A program made the translations under genes and the position numbers. The notes under the pieces are model-generated. The model saw only the letters and a list, made by a program, of their open reading frames with translations. It was not told the origin of the DNA and made no database searches. 64,000 nucleotides of DNA, taken from NCBI GenBank assembly GCA_964400125.1, contig CAYNSR010000008.1, positions 1 to 64,000 of the forward strand. Reading direction: 5' to 3'. Numbering within the stretch: position 1 is the stretch's first letter; each line of letters starts with the position of its first letter. Of this stretch, positions 23,730-33,378 are shown one piece after another. Source of the stretch: Micavibrio sp964400125 (GTDB taxonomy: Bacteria > Pseudomonadota > Alphaproteobacteria > Micavibrionales > Micavibrionaceae).

Positions 23730-24728
23730 TCAAATATTCCCGCCCCCTGCCGCCGCCCGGCGCAGACGATCGTTGATGGCGATGCCGATACCCTGATCGG
23801 GGATGTTCATGACCGCGATCCCCGTATGCGCGGGACGATCCAGATCGCGCAACATGCGGAACAGATTCGCCGCCGCCTCGTACAGATCCCCCTGTTCGCT
23901 CAGGTTCAGCAACGATCCGGCGGGCAGCGCACTGGCGAAACCGCCGCCGCGCACACCCATGAATTTCAGGGAACCGAACGCCAAAAGCCCTTCGCCCGGC
24001 GCGACATCGACCGCATTCAGGCGCACAGGAATTGACGGCGCATAATGCTTCAGCAATTGTCCCGGTGACCTGACATCGCCATTGTGATCCCCCAGATCGT
24101 AACCGACCTCTTCGCCAAGCACGACGGAGATATCTTCTGCGGTAATTGCGCCGGGGCGCAATATCAAAGGTTTTCCGGCAGATAAATCGAGCACGGTCGA
24201 TTCCAGTCCGACCGTACACGGCCCGGCGGCCAGAACAAAATCAACGGCGTCGCCAAGACTGCCCACCACATGCATCGGCGTCGTCGGACTGATCGTGCCG
24301 GATTTATTGGCACTGGGCGCGGCCAGCGGCACACCCGCTTTTTCCAGTAAGGCCCGCGCCACAGGATGCGATGGCACGCGGATCGCCAACGTCGGCAAAC
24401 CGGCGCTGCATAAATCGCTGATGGTGCAATCGGTACGGCGCGGCAAAATCATCGTCAACGGCCCGGGCCAGAACCGTGCCGCCACACGCCGCGCCCGGTC
24501 ATCCATCAGCACAAATTTTTCGGCTGTATCCGCTGCGGCAACATGCACGATCAGCGGATTGAATTGCGGCCTGCCCTTGGCGGTAAATATTTTTGCGACC
24601 GCCACGCCGTCCAGCGCGTTCGCGGCCAGACCGTAAACCGTTTCGGTTGGCATGGCGACCAGCCCCCCGGCGCAGAGAATCCCTGCCGCCTCGTCGATTG
24701 CCTGCGGTGTTGCCGCCTTTAACGCCAT
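23730..24728 (-). CDS. tsaC: Threonylcarbamoyl-AMP synthase (Sua5/TsaC type)
   Basis: The 332-residue protein has the N-terminal YrdC/Sua5 fold with GGLVAMPTETVYGLAANALD (about 20-39), FTAKGRPQFNPLIVHV (about 48-63) and PSANKSGTISPT (about 142). A C-terminal Sua5 domain (about 220-330) includes SPGQLLKHYAPS. The enzyme makes threonylcarbamoyl-AMP from Thr, bicarbonate and ATP for the universal tRNA t6A37 modification. ATG 24728 is chosen for the AAGGGG upstream; the frame also opens at ATG 24761. The long form with a Sua5 domain is common in alphaproteobacteria. Confidence 0.93.
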   Translation of the reverse strand: MALKAATPQAIDEAAGILCAGGLVAMPTETVYGLAANALDGVAVAKIFTAKGRPQFNPLIVHVAAADTAEKFVLMDDRARRVAARFWPGPLTMILPRRTDCTISDLCSAGLPTLAIRVPSHPVARALLEKAGVPLAAPSANKSGTISPTTPMHVVGSLGDAVDFVLAAGPCTVGLESTVLDLSAGKPLILRPGAITAEDISVVLGEEVGYDLGDHNGDVRSPGQLLKHYAPSIPVRLNAVDVAPGEGLLAFGSLKFMGVRGGGFASALPAGSLLNLSEQGDLYEAAANLFRMLRDLDRPAHTGIAVMNIPDQGIGIAINDRLRRAAAGGGNI

Positions 24729-24811
24729 GATCCGGCACGCCCCTTTTGAATTATTTGACATATTTGATTGTCTTTATATAAACAATCCGTCCTCTGTGCA
24801 AGAAATTGCCG

Positions 24812-25891
24812 TTATGCCTTGGCAACACGCCCTCCTGTCATCGGTGCGCCCACGCCGGTTGTCGTCGGCAGGGAAAGCGGCAAGCCCAGTGCAGACCGTA
24901 CGGCGAGATAGGCAAACCCTTCCGCCTCCAGCGCATCTCCGTTCCAACCGAGATCCTCCACGGTTGCAACCGTGACGCCCAGCGCGTCCCGCAAATCCCG
25001 CATGATCGTTTTGTTGCGGCGTCCGCCGCCAGTGACATACCATGCCTGTGGCGTCTGCGGCATATGTTCCCGCGCCCTTACCACGCTCTGCACCGTGAAG
25101 GCCGTCAATGTTGCCGCCCCGTCTTCCAGCGACAATTCGCGCACCGGATGGATCGTCCATTGATCGCGGTCGAGGGATTTTGGCGGGGTGCATGCAAAAT
25201 AGGGATGGGACAGATAATCGCGTAGAATTTCCGGATGGATTTTTCCGGCGGCGGCTATTTTTCCGTCTTCGTCATAACCGGCCCCGACATGTTGCCGCAC
25301 CCAGTCGTCAATCAGGGCATTGGCAGGACCCGTATCAAAGGCCAGAGGAATGCCGTCCGCACCGATACAGGTGACATTCCCCACCCCGCCAAGATTGAGA
25401 ATCGCGACCGGACCGGGAATATTCCTCGCCAGCGCCACATGATACAACGGCAGCAGGGGTGCGCCCTGCCCGCCCGCCTGCACATCGGCGCTGCGAAAAT
25501 CATAAACCACATCAATCCCCGTCCGCGCCGCCAGAAGCGCCGCATCGCCGATCTGCCATGTAAACCGGTTGGCCGGATCGTGAAAAATTGTCTGCCCGTG
25601 AAACCCGACAAAATCTACATCCCCCGGATATAGCGCCCGCAGCGCCTCTATGGCCGCGACATGCGCCAGAGTCATCATTTCTGCCGCGCGGGCAACCCTG
25701 CCGTCGGGGTCGGTGCGCAACCCGAGACAGGACCGCAGCGCTTCGCGGACATCCGGCGCATAGGGAACCGTGTAAAACCCGATCCGTTCGACCAGACCCA
25801 ACCCGTCTGTACGGATCAGGGCGGCGTCAACCCCGTCCAGAGACGTCCCGGACATCAGGCCTATGGCTGTGTATGGTCTTGGTTTTTCCAT
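24812..25891 (-). CDS. anmK: Anhydro-N-acetylmuramic acid kinase
   Basis: The 359-residue protein has the AnmK signature GLMSGTSLDGVDAAL (about 11-25), the substrate motif VDFVGFHGQTIFHDP (about 92), DFRSADVQAGGQGAPLLPLYH (about 130) and the C-terminal WYVTGGGRRNKTIM (about 290). It phosphorylates 1,6-anhydroMurNAc during peptidoglycan recycling. It is divergent from tyrS with only ~25 bp between starts, the common alphaproteobacterial anmK/tyrS arrangement. This suggests overlapping promoters. Confidence 0.97.
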   Translation of the reverse strand: MEKPRPYTAIGLMSGTSLDGVDAALIRTDGLGLVERIGFYTVPYAPDVREALRSCLGLRTDPDGRVARAAEMMTLAHVAAIEALRALYPGDVDFVGFHGQTIFHDPANRFTWQIGDAALLAARTGIDVVYDFRSADVQAGGQGAPLLPLYHVALARNIPGPVAILNLGGVGNVTCIGADGIPLAFDTGPANALIDDWVRQHVGAGYDEDGKIAAAGKIHPEILRDYLSHPYFACTPPKSLDRDQWTIHPVRELSLEDGAATLTAFTVQSVVRAREHMPQTPQAWYVTGGGRRNKTIMRDLRDALGVTVATVEDLGWNGDALEAEGFAYLAVRSALGLPLSLPTTTGVGAPMTGGRVAKA

Positions 25892-25916
25892 GTTCCTCTG
25901 CTATCACAGAACGATC

Positions 25917-27179
25917 ATGACATACAAATCAGACTTTCTGAATATTCTGGACCAGCGCGGCTTTATCCATCAGGGCAGCGACCTTGACGGGCTGGATCAA
26001 AAACTGTCCGAAGGCGTGCAATCCGCCTATATCGGGTTCGACGCCACGGCGCAAAGCCTGCATATCGGCAACCTGACCGGAATCATGATGCTGTACTGGT
26101 TCCAGCAGGCGGGGCACAAGCCGATTACCCTGATGGGCGGCGGCACTTCCAAAATCGGCGATCCGTCTTTCAAGGATGAAAGCCGCAAGCTGATGGATGA
26201 CGACACCATCGCCACCAATATCGAACACATTAAAAATACCTGCTTCCGCCAGTTTTTAAAATACGGCGACGGGCCGACAGATGCGCTGATGGTCAACAAC
26301 GACGACTGGCTGGCCAATCTGAACTACCTTTCTTTTCTGCGCGATTACGGGCGGCACTTCACCATAAACCGCATGCTGTCTTTCGATTCGGTGAAATTGC
26401 GGCTGGAACGGGAAAGTCCGCTGACCTTGCTGGAATTCAATTACATGGTCATGCAGGGTTATGACTTTGTAGAATTGCGCCGCCGATACGGCACAATTCT
26501 ACAAATGGGCGGATCGGATCAGTGGGGCAATATCATCAACGGCGTTGATCTTGGTCACAAGGCCGATCAGGCGCAACTTTTCGCCCTGACCGCGCCACTT
26601 CTGACCACGGCATCAGGTCAGAAAATGGGCAAGACCGAAAAAGGCGCGGTCTGGCTTAATCCGGATATGCTTTCTGCTTATGATTACTGGCAGTACTGGC
26701 GCAATGTCGAAGACGCCGATGTTGAAAAACTACTGCTGCGTTTTACTATCCTGCCGCTTGACGAAATTGCGCGGCTTGCCGCGTTGGACGGCGCGGAAAT
26801 CAACGAAGCGAAGAAAATACTTGCCTTCGAAGCTACGAAACTCTGCCATGGCGAAACGGCAGCGAAAGAGGCCGCAGAAACCGCCCGCAAAACGTTCGAA
26901 CAGGGCAGCGTCGGCGACAATCTGCCCTCGATTGAAATCGACTCCGCCCGCCTCGATCAGGGTGTTCCCTTTATTGATCTGCTGGTTGAATCGGGGCTGG
27001 CCTCTTCAAGAGGAGACGCGCGCAGATTGATCGAAGGGGGCGGCGCAAAGTGCAATGACCAACCCGTGGTTACGATCCAGTATTCCTGCAAGGCCCCTGA
27101 TGTCACTGCCGAGGGGTATATCAAGCTTTCTGCGGGCAAGAAAAAACACGCTCTGGTTCGCTTGAGAAAAACAGGTTAG
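25917..27179 (+). CDS. tyrS: Tyrosyl-tRNA synthetase
   Basis: The 420-residue class I synthetase has HIGN (about 47-50, followed by LTGIMML), a KMSKS-like KMGKTEKGAVWLN (about 236) and the Tyr-binding region GGSDQWGNIINGVD. A C-terminal S4 RNA-binding domain includes FIDLLVESGLASSRGDARRL (about 350-369). It charges tRNA-Tyr. ATG 25917 gives the usual start; the longer frame overlaps the divergent anmK start. The last bases and the stop codon coincide with the left end of a MITE-like repeat, so the C-terminus may have been altered by its insertion. Confidence 0.97.
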   Translation: MTYKSDFLNILDQRGFIHQGSDLDGLDQKLSEGVQSAYIGFDATAQSLHIGNLTGIMMLYWFQQAGHKPITLMGGGTSKIGDPSFKDESRKLMDDDTIATNIEHIKNTCFRQFLKYGDGPTDALMVNNDDWLANLNYLSFLRDYGRHFTINRMLSFDSVKLRLERESPLTLLEFNYMVMQGYDFVELRRRYGTILQMGGSDQWGNIINGVDLGHKADQAQLFALTAPLLTTASGQKMGKTEKGAVWLNPDMLSAYDYWQYWRNVEDADVEKLLLRFTILPLDEIARLAALDGAEINEAKKILAFEATKLCHGETAAKEAAETARKTFEQGSVGDNLPSIEIDSARLDQGVPFIDLLVESGLASSRGDARRLIEGGGAKCNDQPVVTIQYSCKAPDVTAEGYIKLSAGKKKHALVRLRKTG

Positions 27180-27339
27180 GGCATTGTCTGATGAGATTGG
27201 TTCAAAAATTGTCTCCGTCATTCCCCGGATTTGCGAAGCAAATCCTAGGGGAATCCATGGATCGCCTTAGAATTTTCTTTGAAAATTCAGGCGATGACGG
27301 TGGTTGAGTTTGATCCAACCTCATCGAGAAATGCTCTAG
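27176..27339. repeat. MITE-like palindromic element, copy 2
   Basis: The interior (CGTCATTCCCCGGATTTGCG onward through the two hairpins) is nearly identical to 5786-5950. The right end matches the inverted terminal sequence CCTAGAGCATTTCTCGATGA, and the left end TTAGGGCATTGTCTGATGA is more diverged. The left end overlaps the tyrS stop codon (27177-27179). Confidence 0.85.
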
Positions 27340-27350
27340 GATACAATCCG

Positions 27351-30300
27351 CTATTCAAAAAATATCTGCCGCAGGAAACCGGGGGCCAGAACTGCCAGCG
27401 GATTGACCATGGTGGTTGGTTCCTTGGCCGGGCCACGCACCGTATAGGTCGCGGCGAAAACGGCGCTGCCGGAACCGGCGGTCAGGATATCGCCAACGAT
27501 GGGAATGTTACTGAGGATGCTATTGAGCATCGACGCCGGAACGATGGTGCCGCTGACATTAATCATGTCGTTCATCCGGTCAAGAGAGCCTTCGAATGTC
27601 AGCCCCATCGATGCGCCAGATGTTTTTCCTTCCTTGACGCGGATCAGATCTATGCCTTTTTTCCGTTCCCATGTGAATGCGGCTTCGAGCCGGGTGAAAT
27701 CGATCCCGTCGCTGCCCAGCAGGGAAAGGATGCCCGGAAGGCTTAAAGAATTGACCAGCCGTGCCAGAACCGGCGCATTTATCAGGCGGAAATTCGTCAG
27801 TTCCGCCTTACCGACAATCACCCGTCTGTCGCCGCCGACAACGGATTCACCCCGCACGAGAAGACGCCCGCCACGGGTGTTTTCATACACATCAAAGGCC
27901 TGCAACGCGGCACCTGCATCTTCCGCCTCGATGTGCAGCACCATGCGGGTGCGCGCCTGATCGGGTTTGTAGCGGAAAAGCACCGCGCCGCGACCGGAAA
28001 CGGCGTCCATTTCGAGATGGTTCAATTCGCCATGCGTATCCATATCGACGAACGCCTTGACCTTTTCCACCAGCCGCGCATCCGCCGTGCGCATCCGCGC
28101 CACATTGACATTGGCGCGCAGGCCGGGACCGGAATAATCCTTGTCCTTCTTGTCGTTTTCAAGAAACGATCTGGCGTCGAGAAAGCTCCCTTGAATCGAC
28201 ATGCCGATGATGTTTTGCGGGGAGATATCGAACTGTATCGCCACATCCGTTTCATTCAGCCGCGCCCGGGGCATCTTTCCGGATTTCAGCACGGTTTCCT
28301 TGCCTGACTGGACAAAAGTCATTTCCGCATTTTCCAGCCGCCCCTCCGGTGTCTGGACGGAAAGATTGCGGATGCCGGTAAGAATATTATCCTTCATCAT
28401 GGCCCTGCCGCTGGCGGAGGCCTTGACGCCCGGCGGCTTGGTGTATCCCATCGGCCCGACCATCAGTGTCGCCGGTGTGGCATCAACGTTGACATCGACC
28501 TCCGCCCGGCCATCGCCGAAATCGGTATAGATGATTTTGGCCGGAACGGACCCTTCCATCCAGTCGGACAGATCGATGCCGAATTTGGTCCGCAAACCCG
28601 TATCAACCATCATATCGGCATGGACCCGCATGCCGAAATCCTTGCCTTTGGATTCAAAATGCTGGGCATAGACAAAATCCATGTCACGCCCGTCGATGCG
28701 GCCCTTGCCCGATGCATCGACACGTTCGTTTTTGACGCTGATTTTGACCGGACCCCCGGTCACATCAAGACCATTGACAAGACCGGGCAGCAAAACCTTG
28801 TCCGCCGTGCCTTCCGCAACGACTTTTATTTTTTCCGCCGGGAGGTCGGCGAGGGTCGGAAAACTGACATTAACCGTCAAATCCGCCTGACCTTCAATTT
28901 TTTCAACATCACTGACGACATCGACGGCAACATTGATCGGGTCCGTATTCAGATATTTGAAGACCGTCTTTACCGGGCCGCTCAACTGTACATCGATATC
29001 CGCTGTGCCGATGGATTCACCGGCAACGACATCAATGACGATCTTCCCGGATTTGATTTTCAAATCCCCCAGAAGACCGCTCTCGACGTCAATCTCCATG
29101 CGGTCCGTTTTATAATCGTACCGGCCTTTTCCGTTGGCCTTACGCACAGGCATCAACGGCGCACTGTAATCTACGGTCATGCCTTCGATATTGAAGGCCA
29201 CCTGAATATCGTCCACGCCGACCGACCATTCCTCATTGACCCGCGCCGCTTCGAGATGGAGATCAATCGCGGTGTCGAACACACGCCCGTCCGCAAGACG
29301 CCTGAGTGCCCAGTCTTCCGATGGATCGCCCTTCAGGATGCCGGGCCAGAATTCCGCCACCCGCGCTTGCGGCAGGGAATGCACCCGTATTTTCAGCGGC
29401 AGGGAATATCCTTTTGTCTGCGCATCCGGAATCGCCTGTCCGCTGAGCGTTAGAGAAAAATCATCGGCAAAGGCAAGCAGGCTGTCCTTCAGCGTCACCA
29501 CACCGCTGTCACTGTCATATCCCAGATTGAGTACGAGATTTTTATAATTGAGCGGCTGGTCGTAAACATCGGGAATCAGCATATGTCCCGCGGCGGATTC
29601 CAGCGTTGCTTCGAATCCGCTTAACACCATCCCCGCGCCCAACGTCGCCTGCGCCTTCCCGGTCAGGATGACATTTTGATCCTGAATCCAGTCAAGATCG
29701 GGGAATCGTGAGGCCAGAAACGGCGCGCTCAATCGGCTGATGTTCAGATTGGCAACAATGTTGCGGCTAGGCCCGAGATAAACGGCCTCCGCCTTCAGAG
29801 TCGGCTCCTCGTCTTGCTGCATGTCGTCAAGCCAGAGCGACGCGCTCAGAATCAGGCTTCCCTGCTCGCGATCGAATGCCAGATCCGCTTTCGGGATCAG
29901 CCAGCTTCGTTGCAGGACATGATCGGCAACCATGATCCGCGCCCCGTCAATGACGATCATGCGCAAGGACCGGATCGGCCAGTCGCGGGGAATATCCTTG
30001 TCTGGCTTGGCCAGCGTATCCAGAAAATCGAATAAAAATTCGCTCTGGACGTCCATCGGCGTCTTGTCCGTTTCCGGCCCTTTCAATTCCAGCGCCAGAG
30101 AGATTTTATTGTCTTCCTTGCGCACCACGCTCAGCAAGGGGGCCTCGATGACGATGCTGCGCGGCCTGATCTGTCCGAATAGCAGGGCACGGCGCGATAA
30201 TGTCACGCCCAGCGATTCAACCGAAATGACCGTCTGCCCGGTGCGGGTGTTTTTCAACGCCGCCCGCTTCAGGGATATTTGCGGGCGCGAATCCAGTTCC

Positions 30301-30518
30301 GACCATTCCAGAAACACGCGCCCCACCGACATGGATAGATCGTGGGCGCGGTCGCTCAGTTCGCTTTCGATATATTTGCGGGCAAAGCCCACCTCGATCG
30401 GACCCTGATTGAGTTTCCACAACAAAAGGCCGCCGCCCAGCAACACCAGAACCGCCAGCACCATAACGGATTCGACAGCGATCAGAAGGGTTTTTTGCCC
30501 GAATTTCAAAGGCTTCAT
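27351..30518 (-). CDS. AsmA/YhdP-like large periplasmic-side membrane protein
   Basis: The 1055-residue protein has an N-terminal membrane anchor (about 12-35, VESVMVLAVLVLLGGGLLLW). A very long beta-rich periplasmic region follows, with repeated Gly/Asp strands, a DUF3971-like region and an AsmA-2-like C-terminal part (about 880-1055, with MGLTFEGSLDRMNDMINVSG and PIVGDILTAG). Such AsmA-like proteins belong to the bridge-like lipid transport family and are thought to move phospholipids between the two membranes. ATG 30518 is used because AAGGATGG lies upstream. The last 12 bp before the stop lie next to the MITE-like repeat. Confidence 0.85.
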   Translation of the reverse strand: MKPLKFGQKTLLIAVESVMVLAVLVLLGGGLLLWKLNQGPIEVGFARKYIESELSDRAHDLSMSVGRVFLEWSELDSRPQISLKRAALKNTRTGQTVISVESLGVTLSRRALLFGQIRPRSIVIEAPLLSVVRKEDNKISLALELKGPETDKTPMDVQSEFLFDFLDTLAKPDKDIPRDWPIRSLRMIVIDGARIMVADHVLQRSWLIPKADLAFDREQGSLILSASLWLDDMQQDEEPTLKAEAVYLGPSRNIVANLNISRLSAPFLASRFPDLDWIQDQNVILTGKAQATLGAGMVLSGFEATLESAAGHMLIPDVYDQPLNYKNLVLNLGYDSDSGVVTLKDSLLAFADDFSLTLSGQAIPDAQTKGYSLPLKIRVHSLPQARVAEFWPGILKGDPSEDWALRRLADGRVFDTAIDLHLEAARVNEEWSVGVDDIQVAFNIEGMTVDYSAPLMPVRKANGKGRYDYKTDRMEIDVESGLLGDLKIKSGKIVIDVVAGESIGTADIDVQLSGPVKTVFKYLNTDPINVAVDVVSDVEKIEGQADLTVNVSFPTLADLPAEKIKVVAEGTADKVLLPGLVNGLDVTGGPVKISVKNERVDASGKGRIDGRDMDFVYAQHFESKGKDFGMRVHADMMVDTGLRTKFGIDLSDWMEGSVPAKIIYTDFGDGRAEVDVNVDATPATLMVGPMGYTKPPGVKASASGRAMMKDNILTGIRNLSVQTPEGRLENAEMTFVQSGKETVLKSGKMPRARLNETDVAIQFDISPQNIIGMSIQGSFLDARSFLENDKKDKDYSGPGLRANVNVARMRTADARLVEKVKAFVDMDTHGELNHLEMDAVSGRGAVLFRYKPDQARTRMVLHIEAEDAGAALQAFDVYENTRGGRLLVRGESVVGGDRRVIVGKAELTNFRLINAPVLARLVNSLSLPGILSLLGSDGIDFTRLEAAFTWERKKGIDLIRVKEGKTSGASMGLTFEGSLDRMNDMINVSGTIVPASMLNSILSNIPIVGDILTAGSGSAVFAATYTVRGPAKEPTTMVNPLAVLAPGFLRQIFFE

Positions 30519-30614
30519 AACCATCCATCCTTTTTGCCACGCCCGGTCTTGACGGGCAATCCCCGATGCGGGTCTTATAACAGAAAAGATAGAGCAAACC
30601 TGAAGGAACTTAAT

Positions 30615-31097
30615 ATGACTGCCCTGAAAGAAGGCGACCGCGCCCCCGATTTTACCGTCCCTGCCGATAACGGCCAAACGCTGTCACTAAAGGATTTCAA
30701 GGGCCGCAAGCTGGTTTTATATTTTTACCCGAAAGACGACACCCCCGGCTGCACCGCCGAGGCCTGCGACCTGAATGAGGCCTTGCCGCAATTCGGCAAA
30801 TTCAATGCCGCTGTTTTGGGGATATCGCGCGATGGTTTGAAAAAACATCAAAAATTCAGTGAAAAATATGGCCTGAACTTTCCGCTCGGCGCAGACGAAG
30901 ACGGCAGCATTTGCGAAAAATACGGCGTCTGGGTTGAAAAATCCATGTACGGCAAGAAATACATGGGCATTGAACGCGCGACCTTCCTGATCGGGGAAGA
31001 TGGAAAAATTCTCAAAATCTGGCGCAAGGTCAAGGTGCCCGGTCACATCGACGCGGTGACGGATGCCCTCAAAAAGAAAACAGGCGGCGCAGCATAG
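30615..31097 (+). CDS. bcp: Bcp-type thioredoxin-dependent peroxiredoxin
   Basis: The 160-residue AhpC/TSA-family protein has YFYPKDDTPGCTAEACDLNE (about 37-56). The peroxidatic Cys (GCT) and a resolving Cys five residues later (EAC) are the atypical 2-Cys PrxQ/Bcp arrangement. It reduces hydrogen and organic peroxides with thioredoxin. An AAGGA RBS precedes ATG 30615. It is divergent from the AsmA-like gene and its 3' end overlaps the converging 84-aa gene by 29 bp. Confidence 0.96.
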   Translation: MTALKEGDRAPDFTVPADNGQTLSLKDFKGRKLVLYFYPKDDTPGCTAEACDLNEALPQFGKFNAAVLGISRDGLKKHQKFSEKYGLNFPLGADEDGSICEKYGVWVEKSMYGKKYMGIERATFLIGEDGKILKIWRKVKVPGHIDAVTDALKKKTGGAA

Positions 31098-31323
31098 GCC
31101 GGATATAACCACTGCCTTCAATCTGTTCCCGGCGTGCAGCATACCATTTCAGATGCGCCCGTTCCTTTTCAATTTCATCCCAGAGAACCTGTCCCGTGCC
31201 AGGCAGAATTTTATCATAGGCCGCCAGATCATACACTTTCGCCTCATAGGCGAAAATGCGGCGGAGAACAGGACGGTCCTCCGGGGAATTGAAAACGAAA
31301 TCAGGGAAATCTTGCCCCATCAT
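31069..31323 (-). CDS. Small hypothetical protein coupled to a hydrolase
   Basis: The 84-residue soluble protein has many charged and aromatic residues (FAYEAKVYDLAAYDK, EKERAHLKWYAARRE). It starts exactly at the 4-bp overlap with the upstream alpha/beta hydrolase gene, which supports real expression. The last 29 bp overlap bcp on the opposite strand. No known family is recognised. The operon-style overlap is the main evidence. Confidence 0.6.
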   Translation of the reverse strand: MMGQDFPDFVFNSPEDRPVLRRIFAYEAKVYDLAAYDKILPGTGQVLWDEIEKERAHLKWYAARREQIEGSGYIRPMLRRLFSF

Positions 31324-32000
31324 GCCGCCCGGATCAATTTTTTCGGCACGTCAACATCGCGGCCGCTGCCGACCGTGTTCAGGTAATCATGCATGTTGCC
31401 GATCAACTGGTCGATGCGGTCGTTATAAAAATGGTTGGCCCCGTCCACCACACGGTAATCGACGGTAATGCCCTTTTGTGCCTTCAATTTTGCGGCAAGC
31501 TTTTCCGTGTGAGGTTCAGGGACGATGTTGTCCTTGTTCCCCTGCACGATCAGGCCCGAAGTCGGGCACGGCGCAAGGAAGGTGAAGTCGTACATGTTGG
31601 CCGGAGGGGACACAGAAATCCAGCCGCGAATTTCCGGACGACGCATCAGCAATTGCATACCGATCCACGCGCCGAAGGAAAACCCGCCGACCCAGACATA
31701 CGGCGCGTTCGGATTCAGTTCCTGCATCCAGTCCAGCGCGGAGGCGGCATCGGACAACTCACCTTCGCCACGGTCATGAACGCCCTGGGAGCGGCCAACG
31801 CCGCGAAAATTGAAACGCAGGGTCGAGAATCCGCGCTCCTGAAATGTCTGGAACATGTAATAGGTGATCTTGTTGTTCATCGTCCCGCCATGTTCCGGGT
31901 GCGGATGCAGGATCAGCGCGAGCGGCGCGTTCGGTGTTTTCGCATGCACATAACGGCCTTCAATGCGGCCCACAGGACCGTTGATAATGACTTCTGGCAT
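31320..32000 (-). CDS. Alpha/beta hydrolase (COG2945-like)
   Basis: The 226-residue cytoplasmic protein has the HPHPEHGGTMNNK oxyanion segment (about 32-44) and the nucleophile elbow GGFSFGAWIGMQ (about 104-115, Ser in GFSFG). The acid/His part is near IVQGNKDNIVPEP (about 149) and DGANHFYND (about 188). This is the small hydrolase family often annotated as dienelactone or COG2945-type enzymes. The substrate is unknown. It overlaps the 84-aa gene by 4 bp (operon) and is divergent from the desulfurase gene across ~170 bp. Confidence 0.9.
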   Translation of the reverse strand: MPEVIINGPVGRIEGRYVHAKTPNAPLALILHPHPEHGGTMNNKITYYMFQTFQERGFSTLRFNFRGVGRSQGVHDRGEGELSDAASALDWMQELNPNAPYVWVGGFSFGAWIGMQLLMRRPEIRGWISVSPPANMYDFTFLAPCPTSGLIVQGNKDNIVPEPHTEKLAAKLKAQKGITVDYRVVDGANHFYNDRIDQLIGNMHDYLNTVGSGRDVDVPKKLIRAA

Positions 32001-32172
32001 TTAATCCCCTAATTTCACTTTGTTTTTTCGGGCGACGGTCTTGACTGGCCGCTCTTTGCCCCCGTATCTGGTCGGCCATGGTATAGCAAAGCGATTCGTG
32101 AATGTCCAAAAAATTATGCCAATTCATTGAAAAGACTTGTGAATCCCAACCTTTTTCCATACAACTGTTGCC

Positions 32173-33309
32173 ATGAGCAAAAACGCACCCCTCTATCTCG
32201 ATTGCAACGCCACCATGCCGCTGAAACCGGCTGTGGTGGAAGCGATGTACGCTGTGCTGCACGTCCCCGGAAACGCATCCTCCGTGCATGGCTTTGGCCG
32301 CCGCGCGCGCCAGCATATGGAAGATGCACGCCATGCCGTCGCGACACTGATCGGCACCGACCCTGCCTATATCCTGTTTACCGCCGGGGCGACGGAAAGC
32401 AACAACACCGTTTTGAACAGCTTTCGCGGCGAAAGAATCCTGATGAGCGCCATTGAGCATCCATCCGTCCGCAATGTCGCGGAGAATGCCGGGATCATTC
32501 CCGTGACGGCACAGGGCATCGTTGATCTCAATGCGCTGGAATCGTTGTTGCAGCAGCAAAAACCCGCGCTGGTCTCGGTCATGCTGGTCAACAATGAAAC
32601 CGGCATTATCCAGCCCGTGGCCGATATTGTCCGCATGGTCCGTCGCCTGTCGCCGCAAACACGGGTCCACACCGATGCCGTGCAGGCCCTGGGGCGCATC
32701 CCGGTTGATTTCACGGCATTGCAGGTCGATTACATGAGCCTGTCCGCGCACAAGATGGGCGGACCGCAAGGCGCGGGCGCTCTGGTCGTGGCACCGGGAA
32801 CAAAAATCGAAAAACTGCTCAAAGGCGGGGGGCAAGAAAAACGCCAGCGCGCAGGCACAGAAAACATCGCCGCCATCGCCGGGTTCGGCAAGGCCGCGAT
32901 GCTGGCACAACACGACATGCCTGCGTTTCAGGCCCTTGCTCTTTTGCGCGACATGTTGGAAGAGCGCCTTTTGGCAATCGCGCCGCAATTGAAAATTTTC
33001 GGGCGCGACACCCCGCGCGTCGCCAATACATCGCAGATCGTCCTGCCCGGCATCGCGGCAGAAACCCAGCTTATGGCACTCGACCTCGACGGCATCGCCG
33101 TTTCTTCCGGCTCGGCATGTTCCAGCGGCTCGGTCAAACCCAACACCGTGCTGAAAGCGATGGGGGCCAGCGACACCGAAGCCCTGAGCGCCCTGCGCGT
33201 CTCCCTCGGCTGGCAGAGTACGGCAGAAGATATTGACCGTTTTGTTGCAGCATGGGAGGCAATGCATAAAAGAACAAGGAACAGGATCCGCGAATTGAGC
33301 GGCCTCTGA
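32173..33309 (+). CDS. NifS/IscS-like cysteine desulfurase
   Basis: The 378-residue class V aminotransferase fold protein has a PLP-binding Lys in SLSAHKMGGPQG (about 190-201) and catalytic Cys motif SSGSACSSGSVKPN (about 311-324). VNNETGIIQP (about 139) and HTDAVQALG (about 162) are family landmarks. It yields sulfane sulfur for Fe-S clusters or thiolation. The start MSKNAPLYLDCNATMP is standard. With the ferredoxin and mnmA a few kb downstream it may supply sulfur to tRNA 2-thiolation, but this is an inference from proximity only. Confidence 0.93.
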   Translation: MSKNAPLYLDCNATMPLKPAVVEAMYAVLHVPGNASSVHGFGRRARQHMEDARHAVATLIGTDPAYILFTAGATESNNTVLNSFRGERILMSAIEHPSVRNVAENAGIIPVTAQGIVDLNALESLLQQQKPALVSVMLVNNETGIIQPVADIVRMVRRLSPQTRVHTDAVQALGRIPVDFTALQVDYMSLSAHKMGGPQGAGALVVAPGTKIEKLLKGGGQEKRQRAGTENIAAIAGFGKAAMLAQHDMPAFQALALLRDMLEERLLAIAPQLKIFGRDTPRVANTSQIVLPGIAAETQLMALDLDGIAVSSGSACSSGSVKPNTVLKAMGASDTEALSALRVSLGWQSTAEDIDRFVAAWEAMHKRTRNRIRELSGL

Positions 33310-33378
33310 TGTATCTCCCTCATATTTCCTTGCGTTTCATGCCCCCCTTGGGATATATATGGAAAAAATGAGCGGTTT

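Noticed and set aside
27500..30400. Several long plus-strand frames opposite the AsmA-like gene
   Set aside because: They lack starts with RBS and are mirror frames of a 1055-aa gene with clear family features.
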